DNA from: Chara braunii
Taxonomy: Eukaryota > Streptophyta > Charophyceae > Charales > Characeae
Assembly (NCBI GenBank): GCA_003427395.1
Contig: BFEA01000395.1
Span: forward strand, 20,884 to 58,615
Direction of reading: 5' to 3'
Length of the DNA stretch: 37,732 bases
Below are positions 10,301-21,610 of this stretch, one piece after another (position 1 is the stretch's first letter; every line of letters begins with the position of its first letter). The position numbers were made by a program, and so were the translations under genes. Below the pieces are notes generated by a model. That model was not told the DNA's origin. It saw only the letters and a list, made by a program, of their open reading frames with translations, and did not search any database.

Positions 10301-11220
10301 TTATGAGGTGGGGGGTGCATCAATTCGGTAAGAAGGTCCATCTGCATCCCCAATCACCTTGAAAACTTCCCAGGATCCGTAATAGACAAGTGACAATTTT
10401 TTAGACACGTTCTCTTCCAAGGAAAACTCTTTAGACTTTACCCAGACTAGGTCCCCTTCTTGGAATTGGGAAGGTCGACGATGCTTGTTGGCTTGTTCAA
10501 TCATTTGTACTTGGGCTTTTTATATATTTTCTTTAACTTTCTTTGTATCTTCCTCGTATAAAACGGCGAATTCTCGAGTGTCTAGGGGTAACCTATGAAT
10601 CTGGTCCCGGGTTGGAGCATCAATGGGACGCCGAGGTTTCCAACCTTTATGCAATGCATTCGGTATTCTACCTGTAACATTATGTATACTATTATTATAT
10701 GCACTTGCAATCTTAGGTAAGTTCTCATCCCAATCTATCTGATCGGGTCGTACATACATGCGCAAAAGTTGTTGGCATAGACGACCCATTTGCTCAGTTT
10801 GGCCATTCGTTTCAGGGTGTCTACCTGACGATATGGTGAACCTAGTGCCATAGACTTCCATCAACTTTTGTCATTAAAGTCCAGTGAACTGGACATCCCT
10901 ATCGAAAACGATGGTCTTTGGGAAACCATATTCAGAGACCCATCGCATCTGAAATTTTTGGATGACTAGTTCAGTCTTAGCTTCAATAGACAAAGGAATG
11001 AACATATCATATTTTGAGAATCAACCTACAACAACTCTTAGTGAGACTCATGAAATCAATAGGGATAGACTCACCTGGCTCACTTGGAATAGGTAGTGGT
11101 CTCAATAGTCCCAGGGGATTCTCATGCGAGGGCTTATTCCTCTGACAAACAAGACAAGTCCGCATATAGGTTAGCACATCCTCTTTCATTCCTTTCTATT
11201 AAAAGCGTTCTCTAATGGCG
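10301..11220 (-). pseudogene. Element A integrase
   Basis: Pieces in order on the minus strand: a zinc-binding N-terminus ending CLVCQRNKP (near 11140), SIPIDFMS with the first catalytic Asp (about 11050), VFDRDVQFT with the second (about 10895), HPETNGQTE with the catalytic Glu (about 10800), and a C-terminal domain (EGDLVWVKSKEF, 10301-10504). The DDE triad is thus still visible. Frameshifts or stops near 11007, 10865 and 10515 break the frame. Confidence 0.82.
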
Positions 11221-11344
11221 TGGCATGCGTTTTTTTGAAACCGAAGTGTCCCTCAGTATCATGGCATTCCCCAATGATTATACTTTTTATTGTTTTTTTA
11301 TGAGAAATACAAAGTATTTCTTCGGTCTTATTTATGAAAAAAAG

Positions 11345-12095
11345 TTAACCATTAATCATTCGATATTCGGGACAAAGTTCAGGGTTCTTTTGTTCAGGGT
11401 TCTTTTGTAGGGTTCCAATAATAAGACTCCATATAGGATCGTTTGTATAACCCTTACGAATTTGCTCTTTCAATTCATTCCCAACATCGAGATAGAAGAC
11501 AATCGTTCCAAAGAAATCAGCATGCCTGGACAAAGCATCCGCAACCACATTGAACTTTCCTTTGATCGTCTTTAGTTCAAAGTCAAAGGTGTCTATGAAG
11601 GCGGATCATCTCACTAACTTGTCAGAAAATCTAGGTTGGGTTTTAATCCACTGAAGGGTAGAGTGGTCTGAATAGACAGTGAAGTGTCTCCCTAACAAGT
11701 ATTGTTTCCGGGTGTCAAGTGCAGCAACCAAGGCATACAATTCTCTTTCATATGTGGAGTTGGCCACTTTTTCGGACGGCAGTCTTCTGGACATAAACTC
11801 GATAGGTCTATATCCCTTACAATTACAATTGTCTTTCATATGTGGAGTTTGTTACTTTTTCGGACGACAGTCTTCTGGACATAAACTCGATAGGTCTAGA
11901 TCACGTACCATCATCTTGCTGTAATACAACACCAATCCCATATCGACTTGCGTCAGTCGTAACAATGAAAGGGAGAGAAGGATCAACAATCTTTAAAATA
12001 GGGTAGTGAGTCAGGACATATTTCAACTTTTTGAACGACGACTCACAATCTTTGTCCCACAACAAAGGTTTTTTTTTCTTCAGTAGTCTTCTCAT
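11345..12095 (-). pseudogene. Element A RNase H and linker
   Basis: It has PFIVTTDASRYGIGVVLQQ (about 12000), then YERELYALVAALDTRKQYL and FTVYSDHSTLQWI (11606-11760), followed by VADALSRH (about 11530), which normally joins RNase H to integrase. The domain degrades the RNA strand during reverse transcription. An 88-bp tandem duplication in its middle repeats part of the coding sequence. There is a frame break at about 11600. Confidence 0.82.
11741..11904. repeat. 88-bp tandem duplication inside RNase H
   Basis: TTTCATATGTGGAGTT through ACTCGATAGGTCTA appears twice with a period of 88 bp. It duplicates codons upstream of the YEREL motif and would disrupt the domain. Confidence 0.9.
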
Positions 12096-12099
12096 AGGC

Positions 12100-13047
12100 G
12101 CAACTACTAAGGAGAAGTTTCTTACAAACTTTCTCTAATAACTAGCAAGTCCTAAGAAAGACATGAGCCCAGTGACAGTCTTAGGTTGGGGCCAATCTCG
12201 AATTGCTGTTATCTTTTTCTCTTCGGGCCTTAGTCCTTCTTCGTTCACTATATGCCCTAAGTATGTAACACTTCAGGCTTAGCGAACTCGGACTTCTTAG
12301 GATTCAATTTGAAGTTGCCCTCACGCAACTTCTGAAGAACCATTCGTAGGTGTTTCTCGTGATCCTCAAGTGTCTTGCTTAACACGAGGATATCATCGAG
12401 ATAAACAACTACGAACTGATCCAGCCATTGACGAGATAGTTCATTCGTGGACCTTGAAAGGTGGCAGGAGCATTAGTCAATCCGAAAGGCATAACCACGA
12501 ACTCATAGTGACCATACCTGGGTCGGAATGTTGTCTGGTGTTGATCCTCGGAAGCCACCTCGATCCAGTGTTACCCTGCCTTGAGATCAATCCTACTAAA
12601 GTACTTGCATCCCTGCAATGTTTCCAATAAGTCGTCAATGCGCGAAAGTGGTTTCTCATTCTTGACAGTGACGATATTCAACCCTCGATAATCAATGCAT
12701 AATCTAAGTTCACCTTTCTTTTTGGATACAAATAAGACAGGAGCACCATAAGGAGATGAGCTGGGGCGAATCCATACTTTTTCAGTTAGTTCTTGCAACT
12801 GTTTTTTTAATTCCTCAAGTTCCCTAAGAGACATACGATAGATGGGATCCTTATGAATTTTACTATGGGGAATAATCTCAATTGTGTGCTTGATAACAAG
12901 CTCATTGATTCCCGTTGGCTCAGTCTGCAAGTCCGTATACTGATCAAGTAATTTCTCAATAGAAAGAGGATAGGATGAGGAATATTCTCCTACTCGCTTA
13001 ACGAGCACCATCATCAGATCCTGATCCAACTTCTTCTTTGAGACCAT
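12100..13047 (-). pseudogene. Element A reverse transcriptase
   Basis: The open piece 13047-12571 contains the RT N-terminal motifs [27 protein letters not shown] and FSRIDLKAG. Beyond it, [20 protein letters not shown] is readable, then, after one frame change near 12450, the catalytic VVYLDDILV and the thumb region. YLDD is intact. It copies genomic RNA into DNA using initiator tRNA-Met as primer. The frameshifts near 12570 and 12450 prevent a complete product. Confidence 0.88.
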
Positions 13048-13143
13048 AAATCGAAAGGTTGGGTAACTCGTACAACTGAAGGACAGTGACGAGTCAGAGC
13101 CAGACTTGTGAGACGATTTAATTGCTTGAAGTTCAGACTTTCC

Positions 13144-13497
13144 TTACTTTAACTTTACAATCTTCTCTTTGAACTTAACTTCCGAGTCCGCTTCTTCGTG
13201 CCAATCCATTCCCAGAATCATGTCAAAGGGTAGGTTATTTTCAATTAGTAAGGATACTTCGTGTAAATTCTTTTTTCCTTCCTTAGTTCTGAAATAGCAT
13301 CTAACACGATCGACATATTGAGAGACAGTGATTGTGCTCTTATCAGCCAACATAGACGTGATAGGTCTAGGTAAGTCTCTTACCTTCATTCCCAGATATA
13401 ACTTATGAATTGTCATTTTTAAGATGTAAGACCACGTGGATCCTGGGTCTAATAGAGCACCTACTCGCGTATGTGCAATCTCAATATCTACGATCAT
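13144..13497 (-). pseudogene. Element A aspartic protease
   Basis: The minus-strand frame has the active-site loop ALLDPGSTWSYI and, about 75 residues on, the conserved LPFDMILGMDWH that closes a retropepsin-like fold. The active-site triplet is D-P-G rather than the commoner D-S/T-G. It would cleave the Gag-Pol precursor. Stops on both sides separate it from gag and RT. Confidence 0.8.
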
Positions 13498-13527
13498 CAG
13501 TTCACCCTTAGACTTAGCTTTCTTAGC

Positions 13528-15420
13528 TCACGAACTCCTAAGAGCTATGATTTCATTACCGAGCTCGTCAAGGGAATTGTCTAGTGAGACAAAACATAAA
13601 ACAGTATCGGGGTGTTCTGGACGACGGGCCGAAGAAGAGTCATCCTCTGCCATATGAGTTGAGGGGTTGAAAGGGGTTACTGGCGCCTTACCTTTATCTA
13701 AACCCCTCAACTGAGTAGGAGTAGATGCTACTCCTACTGGCTGTTCCCTTTTGGGCTTCGAATGAGAGTGCACCATGCTACAACGTGCCTTGCAATGTCA
13801 CACTTCAGGCACTGCCTGTTATCCATTCTCTCCTGCCACTCTTCCCGTGACAGACCCATCTTTTCCCAAGGCTTTCCGGCTGCAATGTCGGGATGCTCAA
13901 GAAAGGAGCGTGGCCTCCTCTTCTTGTTCCATGGTTTGGTGCCACCCTTGTTGGCCACCACAACAGTGACGTCACCCTTTCCCGACTCACTGTTGTTAGT
14001 ACCTCCGCCCTCGGCCTCATCAAGGGGTAACTTTTCCACAGTGTCGTCGTCAAAGATGACGAGCATGTGGTCTTGTCGCTTTTGTCGCCACAGGACACGC
14101 TTACCGTACCCACAAACTGGACCACTCTTCACAACAGACGCATACGTCCCCTTTACCTGTGCGGTCATTTGCTCCCTCTAGAGCGCGAGGTCATGAAACT
14201 GCCTATAATTATACTTACCGGATTTGGCCTCAGCCACGGGATGTCCTCGGATGGGTTCTGGCAAAGCTCGCGAGAAGATATAAAGGACTTGGTTGTCCTG
14301 CAGGTTCAAACCTGGTACAACAACCGATCGACCTCAAGCGACAATGCATCCACAGTAGTCCAACGCTTTTGGCCTATGGTGGTGAGCTCGTCAAAGGTCT
14401 TGTCGATCTTCGTCTTGCCCAGGAATCTCTCCTTAATCTTCTGGAGGGTTAATGTTTTGGCCCACTCACTTATGTTTTTGAAGCCAACAGCGTTAGCCTT
14501 AGACGATACTCATTCCTTGGCTATTTCCCCTTGACATGAAGTTATGAAAGCAACTTGGCTTTCGGGCTCTACCGGTGCAGTCCCACAATATGTTTGGATC
14601 TCAACGATCCAGAGCAACAAATGTTCGCCTCTCTTTCCATTGTAGGTAAAGGGAAGTTTCATCTTCACTTTTTCTTTTCTTTCCGGCTTCTCTACTTCTT
14701 TGGCCGGCTCCTTATTAGCGGGTTCTTCTTTCTTTTCCGCCGACTTCTCAGATTCTTTCTTAGAACTCCCGGGTCCCTCCGACGTTACTTTCCTTATTGC
14801 ATCCTTCATTAGTTTCTCCTGGGGTTCTTTTTTTTCCTCTTCCCCCTTGGCCTCTTCCTCAATCATTACCTTGTTCTTACCCTTGAGAAGTCTGGTCACC
14901 GTATCCAATGCGGTAGTATAACTATCTATTTTCCTCTCAAGGTGGACAAGATAAGCCATCATGGTTTGCAATACGGATGCAAAATGAGTTTCCATTTCTT
15001 CATAATTAAATCTTTGTCTCATTTCATCTATCATTCTTTCTTGCTGTTCTTTTTCTTCGCTCTTTCTCCGATATTCTTCTATCTTTTTTATTTCTTCCCT
15101 CTGTGTGCTTTCTAATTGCTTGATATTTTTTTCCATAATCTCTTCAGACAGTTATGGTTCTTCCTTTCTTTCTCTTCCTTCTTCTGCTTTCGCTGTTCTC
15201 TTTTGGTCAATCTTCTCCAGATGTTCGGCGACATAACGATCAAGGGCTATTCGCCTTTTCTTGATGAGTTCTTCGACTCAATTACCGGTTTCCAGCATCT
15301 GGATGACAGTCTCAACGACCTTCAGTTCATCTTCTGCAGCGATCAGATTGAACTGTCCGTGAACATGTCGTTCAACTTCTGGTCCGACGCCATGTATCTC
15401 GCCGATCAACTAGTGGAGAA
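13528..15420 (-). pseudogene. Element A gag
   Basis: The piece 15136-14510 is a Lys/Glu-rich coiled coil followed by KLPFTYNGKRGEHLLLWI, the capsid-like domain. One UGA at about 14509 interrupts a frame that continues (ISEWAKTLTL, RFLGKTKIDKTF). Further frame changes lead to 14168-13734, where CLKCDIARHVVAWC is an intact CX2CX4HX4C zinc knuckle that would bind genomic RNA. Coiled-coil sequence extends upstream to about 15420 with two stops. Element B has inserted just upstream at 15445. Confidence 0.82.
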
Positions 15421-15449
15421 GGCCTAGTAATATTTGCCTTCTCGCATGG

Positions 15450-15810
15450 TGTGATGGACCCGTCGGGATGACGGTCCGTCAGGATCAATACGGAGGGTTG
15501 AGGAAGGAGGAGATGAAGATGGAGCTGGAAGGGACAGCGCAGCTCCGACGCAGACTCGACACGCACGTACTCCAAAGTATGCAAATGCAGAATGAACCAG
15601 AATACAGATTGCAGTTGGGGTATACCCCCAACGAACTGACTGGACTGGACTGGACCGGACTTGTATCGACAGTGGTACCGGACAGGACTGGACTGGACTG
15701 AAACAGTACACGGCCTGTGGGGTCAGGCCACGGTCTGGGCCCACTGGCCAAACAGGCAAATAGCCGAATAGGCCGTGACTGTAGGCCAGGACCGATGGAG
15801 GCCCGTTGCA
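15450..15810 (-). repeat. Element B 3' LTR
   Basis: 361 bp from TGTGATGGACCC to GGCCCGTTGCA. It matches 27398-27752 throughout, with about 30 differences by eye. It contains a short (GGACT)n pentamer run and the block GTATACCCCCA. Confidence 0.92.
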
Positions 15811-16667
15811 AGATCCTTAGACCTGTAATGGATCGCAAGAGCCATAAACACGCTATCCACAAAAGCATCGGAACTCTGCAATGAAGAAAGCTGAGAAATC
15901 TAGGATGCGGAGTCCATGCGATGTAGCCTAAGCTACATAATGTAAAATAAAAAGCAAATGTCTGGTATACATATCCTAACTAGCAGCAAAAAAGAAAATG
16001 TAGCATGATACAATCCTAAGGTCCTGGAGGCAATGACCTCAGTGCTGAAAGGAAAAAGAGCAATATGTCACAAGATAATGTGATGTCGTGGAACCACTAA
16101 GAGTGGGATGGTCTCGGAGGGGGTGAATGCAGCCTAAGAATCAGAACTCCTAAGGGCAATCACACATGAAGGTGGGATAGGTCATCAGGCTCAAGGTGAG
16201 AGAGTGGTAGCGAAAGAAAACCAATGACCCTAAAAGATACACCATTAAGGCGGGTAATGCTCGACAAAAGGGTGGCACCATGCAGGGTCGATCATGAAAA
16301 AGGGAGCCTGGAATAAGGTGGAGATATGCCTAACTGAAGGCATGCAAGAGCCGACACTAGGGTGATGAGGGCAGTGGGTGAGGGAAACATGCACACAACT
16401 CACCGACTGGGGGAGGGAGCTAGATCTGGGAGCAGGGAAGCCAAGATAACGTTACGGTCCCAATGCCTATGCGATATAAGGGGAGAGCCCAACTCAAAGA
16501 GACCCAGCTAAGTGAGAACCATCATGCGATAGATGCAAGGGAATGTATAGGGTAGGGTGGTGGCGTGAAGTAGTCATGTCCAAAGTAGCTGAAGTCGATA
16601 AGATATTTGAAGTCGAGAAGGTAGCTGAAGTCGTCGAAGTGGTCGATGGCGTCGATGAAGTAGGAGT
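15811..16667. other. Element B non-coding region between pol and 3' LTR
   Basis: No open frame with a known domain and no good polypurine tract next to the LTR. Near 16580-16670 there is a degenerate 15-18 bp tandem repeat based on GTAGCTGAAGTCG. About 850 bp is long for a chromovirus 3' region. Confidence 0.5.
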
Positions 16668-16836
16668 CTAGTCGATGTTGAAGCAGGGCCGCAAAACGCT
16701 GACATCCTGAAGAAGCTGATGATGGAGTACCTGAAGGTGTGAGTCAGTAGGAAGATAGTAGGTGATCAGAGTGTCAATCGTCGAGACGCCGAGGGCATCG
16801 ACGAGTGCGCTGTGGACGCGCAGAGGCATCCATCTG

Positions 16837-17418
16837 CTACTGAAGAATGACCTTAGAGGGAGCGGGCTCGTCCTCACCAATCTCCTCAGTCGAAGGAGGA
16901 GGAAGAGGGTCTGTCGACTGAGTAGGAGCAGATGTCTCAGCACGACGAGCATGATCATATGCACGAACCAACATCCAGGCATGCTCCAAGTGCTCGAGGG
17001 GCTCCCAAATAGCCTCCTCATCAGGATAGCCCTTCCAACGCACAAGGTACTCGATGCGTGGAGGCGTATCGTCGGTAACTCGGCGAGATACGATGTCGGA
17101 AACGACGAACTCCTTATGACTGTCCACCATGATAGGTGGAAGACGCTCATAAGGGCGTCCGACGAAGTGCTTGGACGGTCTGCGATAAGGACGCAGCAAG
17201 GAGACGTGGTAGACATCGTGTACACGAGCCTGTCGAAGGTAACCACGTAGCTTCACACGGAAGCTGACCGGACTAGCGGCAGTATCAGAACCGACGGCCT
17301 GAAGGATGCGGCATGGACCGAAGAAGCGACGCCTGAACTTGCGAACCGTATCTGCTTCGAGCTGCAAGTGACGTGCATCGACGAGCACATCGTCACCGAC
17401 TTTGAATGAATGATCCAT
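16837..17418 (-). pseudogene. Element B integrase C-terminus and chromodomain
   Basis: This open 193-residue stretch starts with VGDDVLVDARHLQL and KFRRRFFGPCRIL, the integrase C-terminal fold, then VHDVYHVSLLRPY. The chromodomain follows at about residues 105-155: FVVSDIVSRR, then IEYLVRWKGYPDEEAIWEP and LEHAWMLV. The aromatic cage positions (F/Y, W and W/Y) look retained, so it resembles a functional methyl-lysine reader. A Pro/Ser-rich tail closes the protein. It is the best-preserved domain in the window, but upstream frame breaks stop its expression as part of Pol. Confidence 0.9.
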
Positions 17419-17494
17419 TCGTGATCGGTTCGCTCGTGCGGCTATGCGAGTCTGGGAGTCGGCTAGACTCTCGTGTGCTCACTTCATAATGCCG

Positions 17495-18260
17495 TCATAT
17501 GGGCGATACAGGCGTCAAGCGCAGGACAAGGAGTGTCTGGGGCAACCGCGACGGTCGTAGGAAATCCGCGGGTACGTGAGGGTGGTAGTCGAGGTCGCAA
17601 TAAAATGGCGACATCCCCGTGGCTGGCGAAACGACATGGTTGTACGCAATCTCCGCGTGGGCTAAATGTAAGTCCCACTGTTGGTCATCCCTAATAAACT
17701 TTCGGAGTATTACCAAAAGTTTTATTGGTGACCTCAGTCTGACCATCCGTCTGAGGGTGGTAAGACGATGAGAAGCGGAGCTGGGATCCGTACACCTCGT
17801 GTAGGCGTCGCCAGAATGTGCTGGTAAGGCGTGGGTTACGGTTGGAGATGATGCTATGAGGTAAGTCGTGATCTCTCACGACTCGGTCGACGACAATGTC
17901 GGCGACCTCACAAGCGCTAATGCGATAGCGGCACGGGACAAAGTGTGCACACTTCGTGAAGCGATCGACGACGACCAAGATAGCATCATGACCTCGCTCG
18001 GTGGGTGGAAGAAGGGGGCCAATGAAATCCATCGAGATGAATTTCCAACGACCCTCAGGTATGGGTAGGGGTTGAGGTAACCCATGCGGAAGGTGGTTCG
18101 CACTGTTCACCTCCTGGCACGTAGGACAACTCTTGATGTAGGCTTTGATGAAGTCCTTGGACTTCGGCCAGACGTATAGGCGGCAAACACGAGCCATCAT
18201 CTTCTGGAAGCCCATATGACCGGCAGTTGCTGATCATGGAACTCTGCTACAGCCTGGACA
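17495..18260 (-). pseudogene. Element B integrase core, catalytic Asp lost
   Basis: The zinc-binding end SCPTCQEVN (about 18110), RWKFISMDFIGPL with the first catalytic Asp, VVVDRFTKCAHF, and YHPQTDGQTE with the catalytic Glu are all present. The second catalytic position, normally SDRD, reads ISNRNPRLTS (about 17845): both Asp are Asn. A frame change near 17700 separates the core from the following part. This copy could not integrate. Confidence 0.9.
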
Positions 18261-18297
18261 CGGAGCTGTCCGGTGGAGGGAACGCAGATACGTGGTT

Positions 18298-19075
18298 CTA
18301 GCTGACCAGATCTGCCATGCCAGTACACCAGACCGTTTTCACCGAGTGAGTATGAGGGAACGGTCTTGCCACTCTGCAGTGTTGCATGGATGACGCGATA
18401 ATCTGGGCAGTGGCGGTACTGAGTGCGATATGCATCGATCCCCGACTAATCAACAGTGGTGATGGAAATGGCAGCAAGATGGATGGGTTCCTGATTGTGA
18501 TCAGGACGGCAGGACAAGGCATCAACGACGTGGTTCGTTTCACTCTGGATGGGCTGAGTGGTGAAACTGAACTCGGATAAGTCACGCCACCAACGTGCCT
18601 GTCGAGGGAAAAGCTTGGACTTCGTGAGGAAAGTCTGGACAACTGAGATGTCTGTGCGCACCGTGAAGGGCGCCCTGTGCAGATAATTACGCCAATGCCG
18701 GGTAGCATAAACTACTGCCAGAACCTCACGTTCATCGGCAGTGTAGTTTATCTCGGCAGGCAGTAGCTGACGGGAGTAGAAAGCAATCGGGCAATCCCCA
18801 ACACGAGCCTCGACGGACCCATCCTCCGCGATGGTCGGGGAGTAAGTAACGGGAGGACTGTCAGTGGAGGGAAGTGGTGGGAGGATAGGCGTCAGTCGAG
18901 AAGCAGTGTCAGCAGGAGGGCGGGGGGGGGGAGGAGGAACATGGGGATAAGGTGAATTTGGAGGAGAGGGAAACACCTGAGAGAGTACAACTCCTACTGC
19001 AAAATCTGACGCATCGGTGGTGACGATGAAGGGATGATCAAAATTGAGGAGGCGAAGAACCGACGCACAAGTCAC
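18298..19075 (-). pseudogene. Element B RNase H with proline-rich insert
   Basis: PFIVTTDASDFAVGVVLSQ (about 19020) starts the domain and FYSRQLLPAEINYTADEREV resumes it. Between them lie about 60 residues very rich in Pro and Ser (about 18800-18970), where related elements usually have a short loop. HWRNYLHRAPFTVRTD follows. The frame is open across the insert, so it may be genuine rather than decay. The end NHVVDALSCRPD leads to integrase. Confidence 0.83.
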
Positions 19076-19900
19076 CGCCTTCTTGAGGGCGAAAGACGTC
19101 CTCGCACAGGGGTGTCCAAAACCATGGCGGGTTCTTTCGGAGGAGGATGGAGGTAAGGAAGTAGGAATACCTAGCGTATCCCTGGATGAAATGACTATAG
19201 TAACTCGTGAGGCTTAGGAAACTGCGAAGCTGCTTGGCAGATGTGGGGACGGGCCACTTTGCAATAGCAGTGATCTTCGCGTCGTCCATGGGGAGACCCT
19301 GGTCAGATACATGGTGTCCTAGGAAGTCCACTTTGTTGTGGGCAAAGCGGCACTTACTAAGCTTGGCATATAAGCCATGCTTGCGTAAGCGCTGTAGGAC
19401 ATCGCGGAGGTGTCTGAGATGGTCTTCTAAGGTACGACTGTAGACTAGGATGTTCGTCCAGGTATATGAGAACGTATTCTTCAAGGATGTCCCTGAATAT
19501 GTCATTCATCGCCGTGTGGAAGGTGGCGGGTGCATTGGTGAGGCTAAATGGAATCACCGTGAACTCATAGTGGCCGAAGCGCGGAAGGCGGTCTTCGGCT
19601 GATCCTTCGTAGCCACGCGGATCTGGTGGTAACGGCTACGGAAATCCATCTTCGTAAAAAAACGGTTGCCTGCCAGACGGTCAAACAACTCATGTGTGTG
19701 TGGCATGGGATAACTGTTCTTAACCGTGTAACGGTTAAGACCGCGGTAGTCAATGCAGAGGCGAAGAGTTCCATCCGCTTTGCGAGCAAAGAGGACGGGT
19801 GCACCCCAAGGGGAGTTACTGGGTTTAATGAAACTCAGTCGAAGGAGCTCTTCAAGCCGATGCTTGAGTTCTGTCGGCTCTGGAATTGAGAGTTGGTAAG
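19038..19900 (-). pseudogene. Element B reverse transcriptase, YLDD motif broken
   Basis: [35 protein letters not shown] and [13 protein letters not shown] are readable in one frame. A shift near 19590 leads to [13 protein letters not shown] and LIYLDE. A one-base insertion in the second Asp codon of the YLDD motif (about 19460) changes frame, and the thumb ([20 protein letters not shown], then KVDFLGHHVSDQG) continues in the third frame. The enzyme is therefore inactive by at least two lesions. Confidence 0.9.
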
Positions 19901-20038
19901 GTGCCTAATGATGGACACGATAATCAGGCACGAGCTGGATAGAATGCTCAACACCGCGCATGGGAGGAATCCCGCTGTATGAGAAATACGAGGGGAAAAC
20001 GTCGGGGTACTTTCGAATCAAATCGCGAACGGCGGACT

Positions 20039-20965
20039 CTAAGTCGGTCGTGAACCGCATGAGTTCCTCAACGTATGCGTCAACACGAGACGTATGGGTG
20101 GACTCGGTAGTGAATTTGGAACCTGGGATGTCGAGGGGGTATCCGCAGGCTGAGGGGTGGATGTAGAGATCGGAGTCGCGAAGATGGAAAGAGGGTCGGG
20201 GGGATCGGGCTCCAATGAGATGAGCTCAACCTTGGGACAGAGTGGATCGTAGCGAAGAAGATCCATGAGGTTCACTGAGTAGAACGTGACGTCCTCCTGT
20301 CGTATGAAGTGAGCAAAGTGACGAGGAGAAGTGAAGGCGATGTCTGGGTGAGACCCAAAGGAACGAGGGTCCTGGGGAGGTAGGTCGGAAGGGGTGTCGC
20401 CCATGGTTCCAATGAAGGGGACTCGATGAGTCTGACCACACCTCGTTTTGAGAACGAGTGTCTTGGTCGCCTATTCGGCCTCTGTACCATGGAACCGGCG
20501 AGACCAGGGAGTGCCAAGGATAAAGTCGTACCCAATCTCCAGCACGTCGAAGTATGCGGAGGAATGGTAGCGTCGAGGCGCCTGGGTACTATCCGATGGC
20601 TGGAAGGTGAGGGAGAAGTGGAGGTCGGGGACCGTTTGATCAAAGAAGCGTTGCGTCTTGTTATCTCCGAGGGTAACGGAGATAGAAGAGCGAGACTCGG
20701 AGGTAGCTAGGCAAGCTTCCTCAACCACGCGAGGGTGAACGAAGTCTCCCTGCGAGCCGGAGTCTCATAAAGCGCGATACACCCTCATAGATATTGCCAG
20801 GCGAATAGGGATGATGGGGAGGGTGCAATCAGGGTCAGAGAGCATAGCGAGAAGACGACGCAGGACGTTTACGTGTCTCGTGAGTCGCTCCTGACGACCC
20901 TGAAGAATGCTTAAATCTAGGAGAGATGACACAACGTCATCGCGAGTCGCCAACTGAGCACTACA
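20039..20965 (-). pseudogene. Element B protease and truncated gag end
   Basis: 20728-20471 carries DSGSQGDFVHPRVVEE (just upstream of the first Met) and, later, IGYDFILGTPWSRR, the two halves of an aspartic protease. A TGA sits immediately before DSG (about 20765), so the active-site loop is cut. Upstream, 20960-20770 is a short basic gag end with no zinc knuckle. It stops where repeat C begins. Downstream, 20404-20039 is a Pro/Ser-rich linker to RT. Most of gag is missing. Confidence 0.8.
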
Positions 20966-20969
20966 ACGA

Positions 20970-21610
20970 CACGTTGTCGGTGCGAATACCCTTACGAGGG
21001 TATCTGCCCTGGTTTTTGCAAGTGGCGGAAAACAAGTTAAAAAGTTCAAGTATACCGTGCGAGTCGTGGCCGAGTCTGTGGTTTACGTTGACTCGATGGT
21101 CGACTAGAGAAGAGAGTGTGTGGGCGCACAGACTTAAGGCGCGCGTGATCTCTTTTGCTTTTGATGATTGTGGAAACTGACGTTGATCGCCGGCCAGAGT
21201 TTTATTTCTGATTAAATTAGGATTAAAAAGGTTATGCCTCTTGATTGGTACGCTGGTTTGTGACTTGTGCGTACGCACGGAAGACGACATCAACAACATT
21301 GTGATTTTTGAAAACATCTTGGTAGGCATGCGCGTTGCGCATATATTGTTTTATTTAGGTATCTGCCAAAGCCAGACCCAGACTTGGGCCTAGCCCTATT
21401 TGGTTACGGTATCAGACTATTGTCTGGGACATTGAGGGATCAAGACCAAGCGGCGACGGTGTGGGAGCATCGGAGTGGCGCGAAGTAACCGTGGGGTTGA
21501 GGGTCCGGCGGGGCTATCCCCCTTGGCTTTGCCGTCAACGGCTCGTCTTATCCTGACGGCTAAAAGTCCCTAAGTATTTTTATTATTTATTGTAGTTTTA
21601 TTTTTCCTTC
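20970..21610. repeat. Repeat C, copy 2
   Basis: It starts ACGTTGTCGGTGCGAATA and contains ATACCC-TTACGA-GGGTAT, a perfect 6-bp hairpin. It matches 5433-6240 in the same direction. Its start truncates element B gag, so it is either part of an insertion into element B or the end of a rearranged one. No partner copy is visible on the other side. Confidence 0.75.

Noticed and set aside
14159-14534. Plus-strand open frames in element A gag and elsewhere in pol regions
   Set aside because: They are antisense shadows of the minus-strand gag and pol reading frames.
20970-21010. Helitron 3' end on the minus strand
   Set aside because: A hairpin lies near the boundary, but there is no CTRR terminus and no visible A|T target site.
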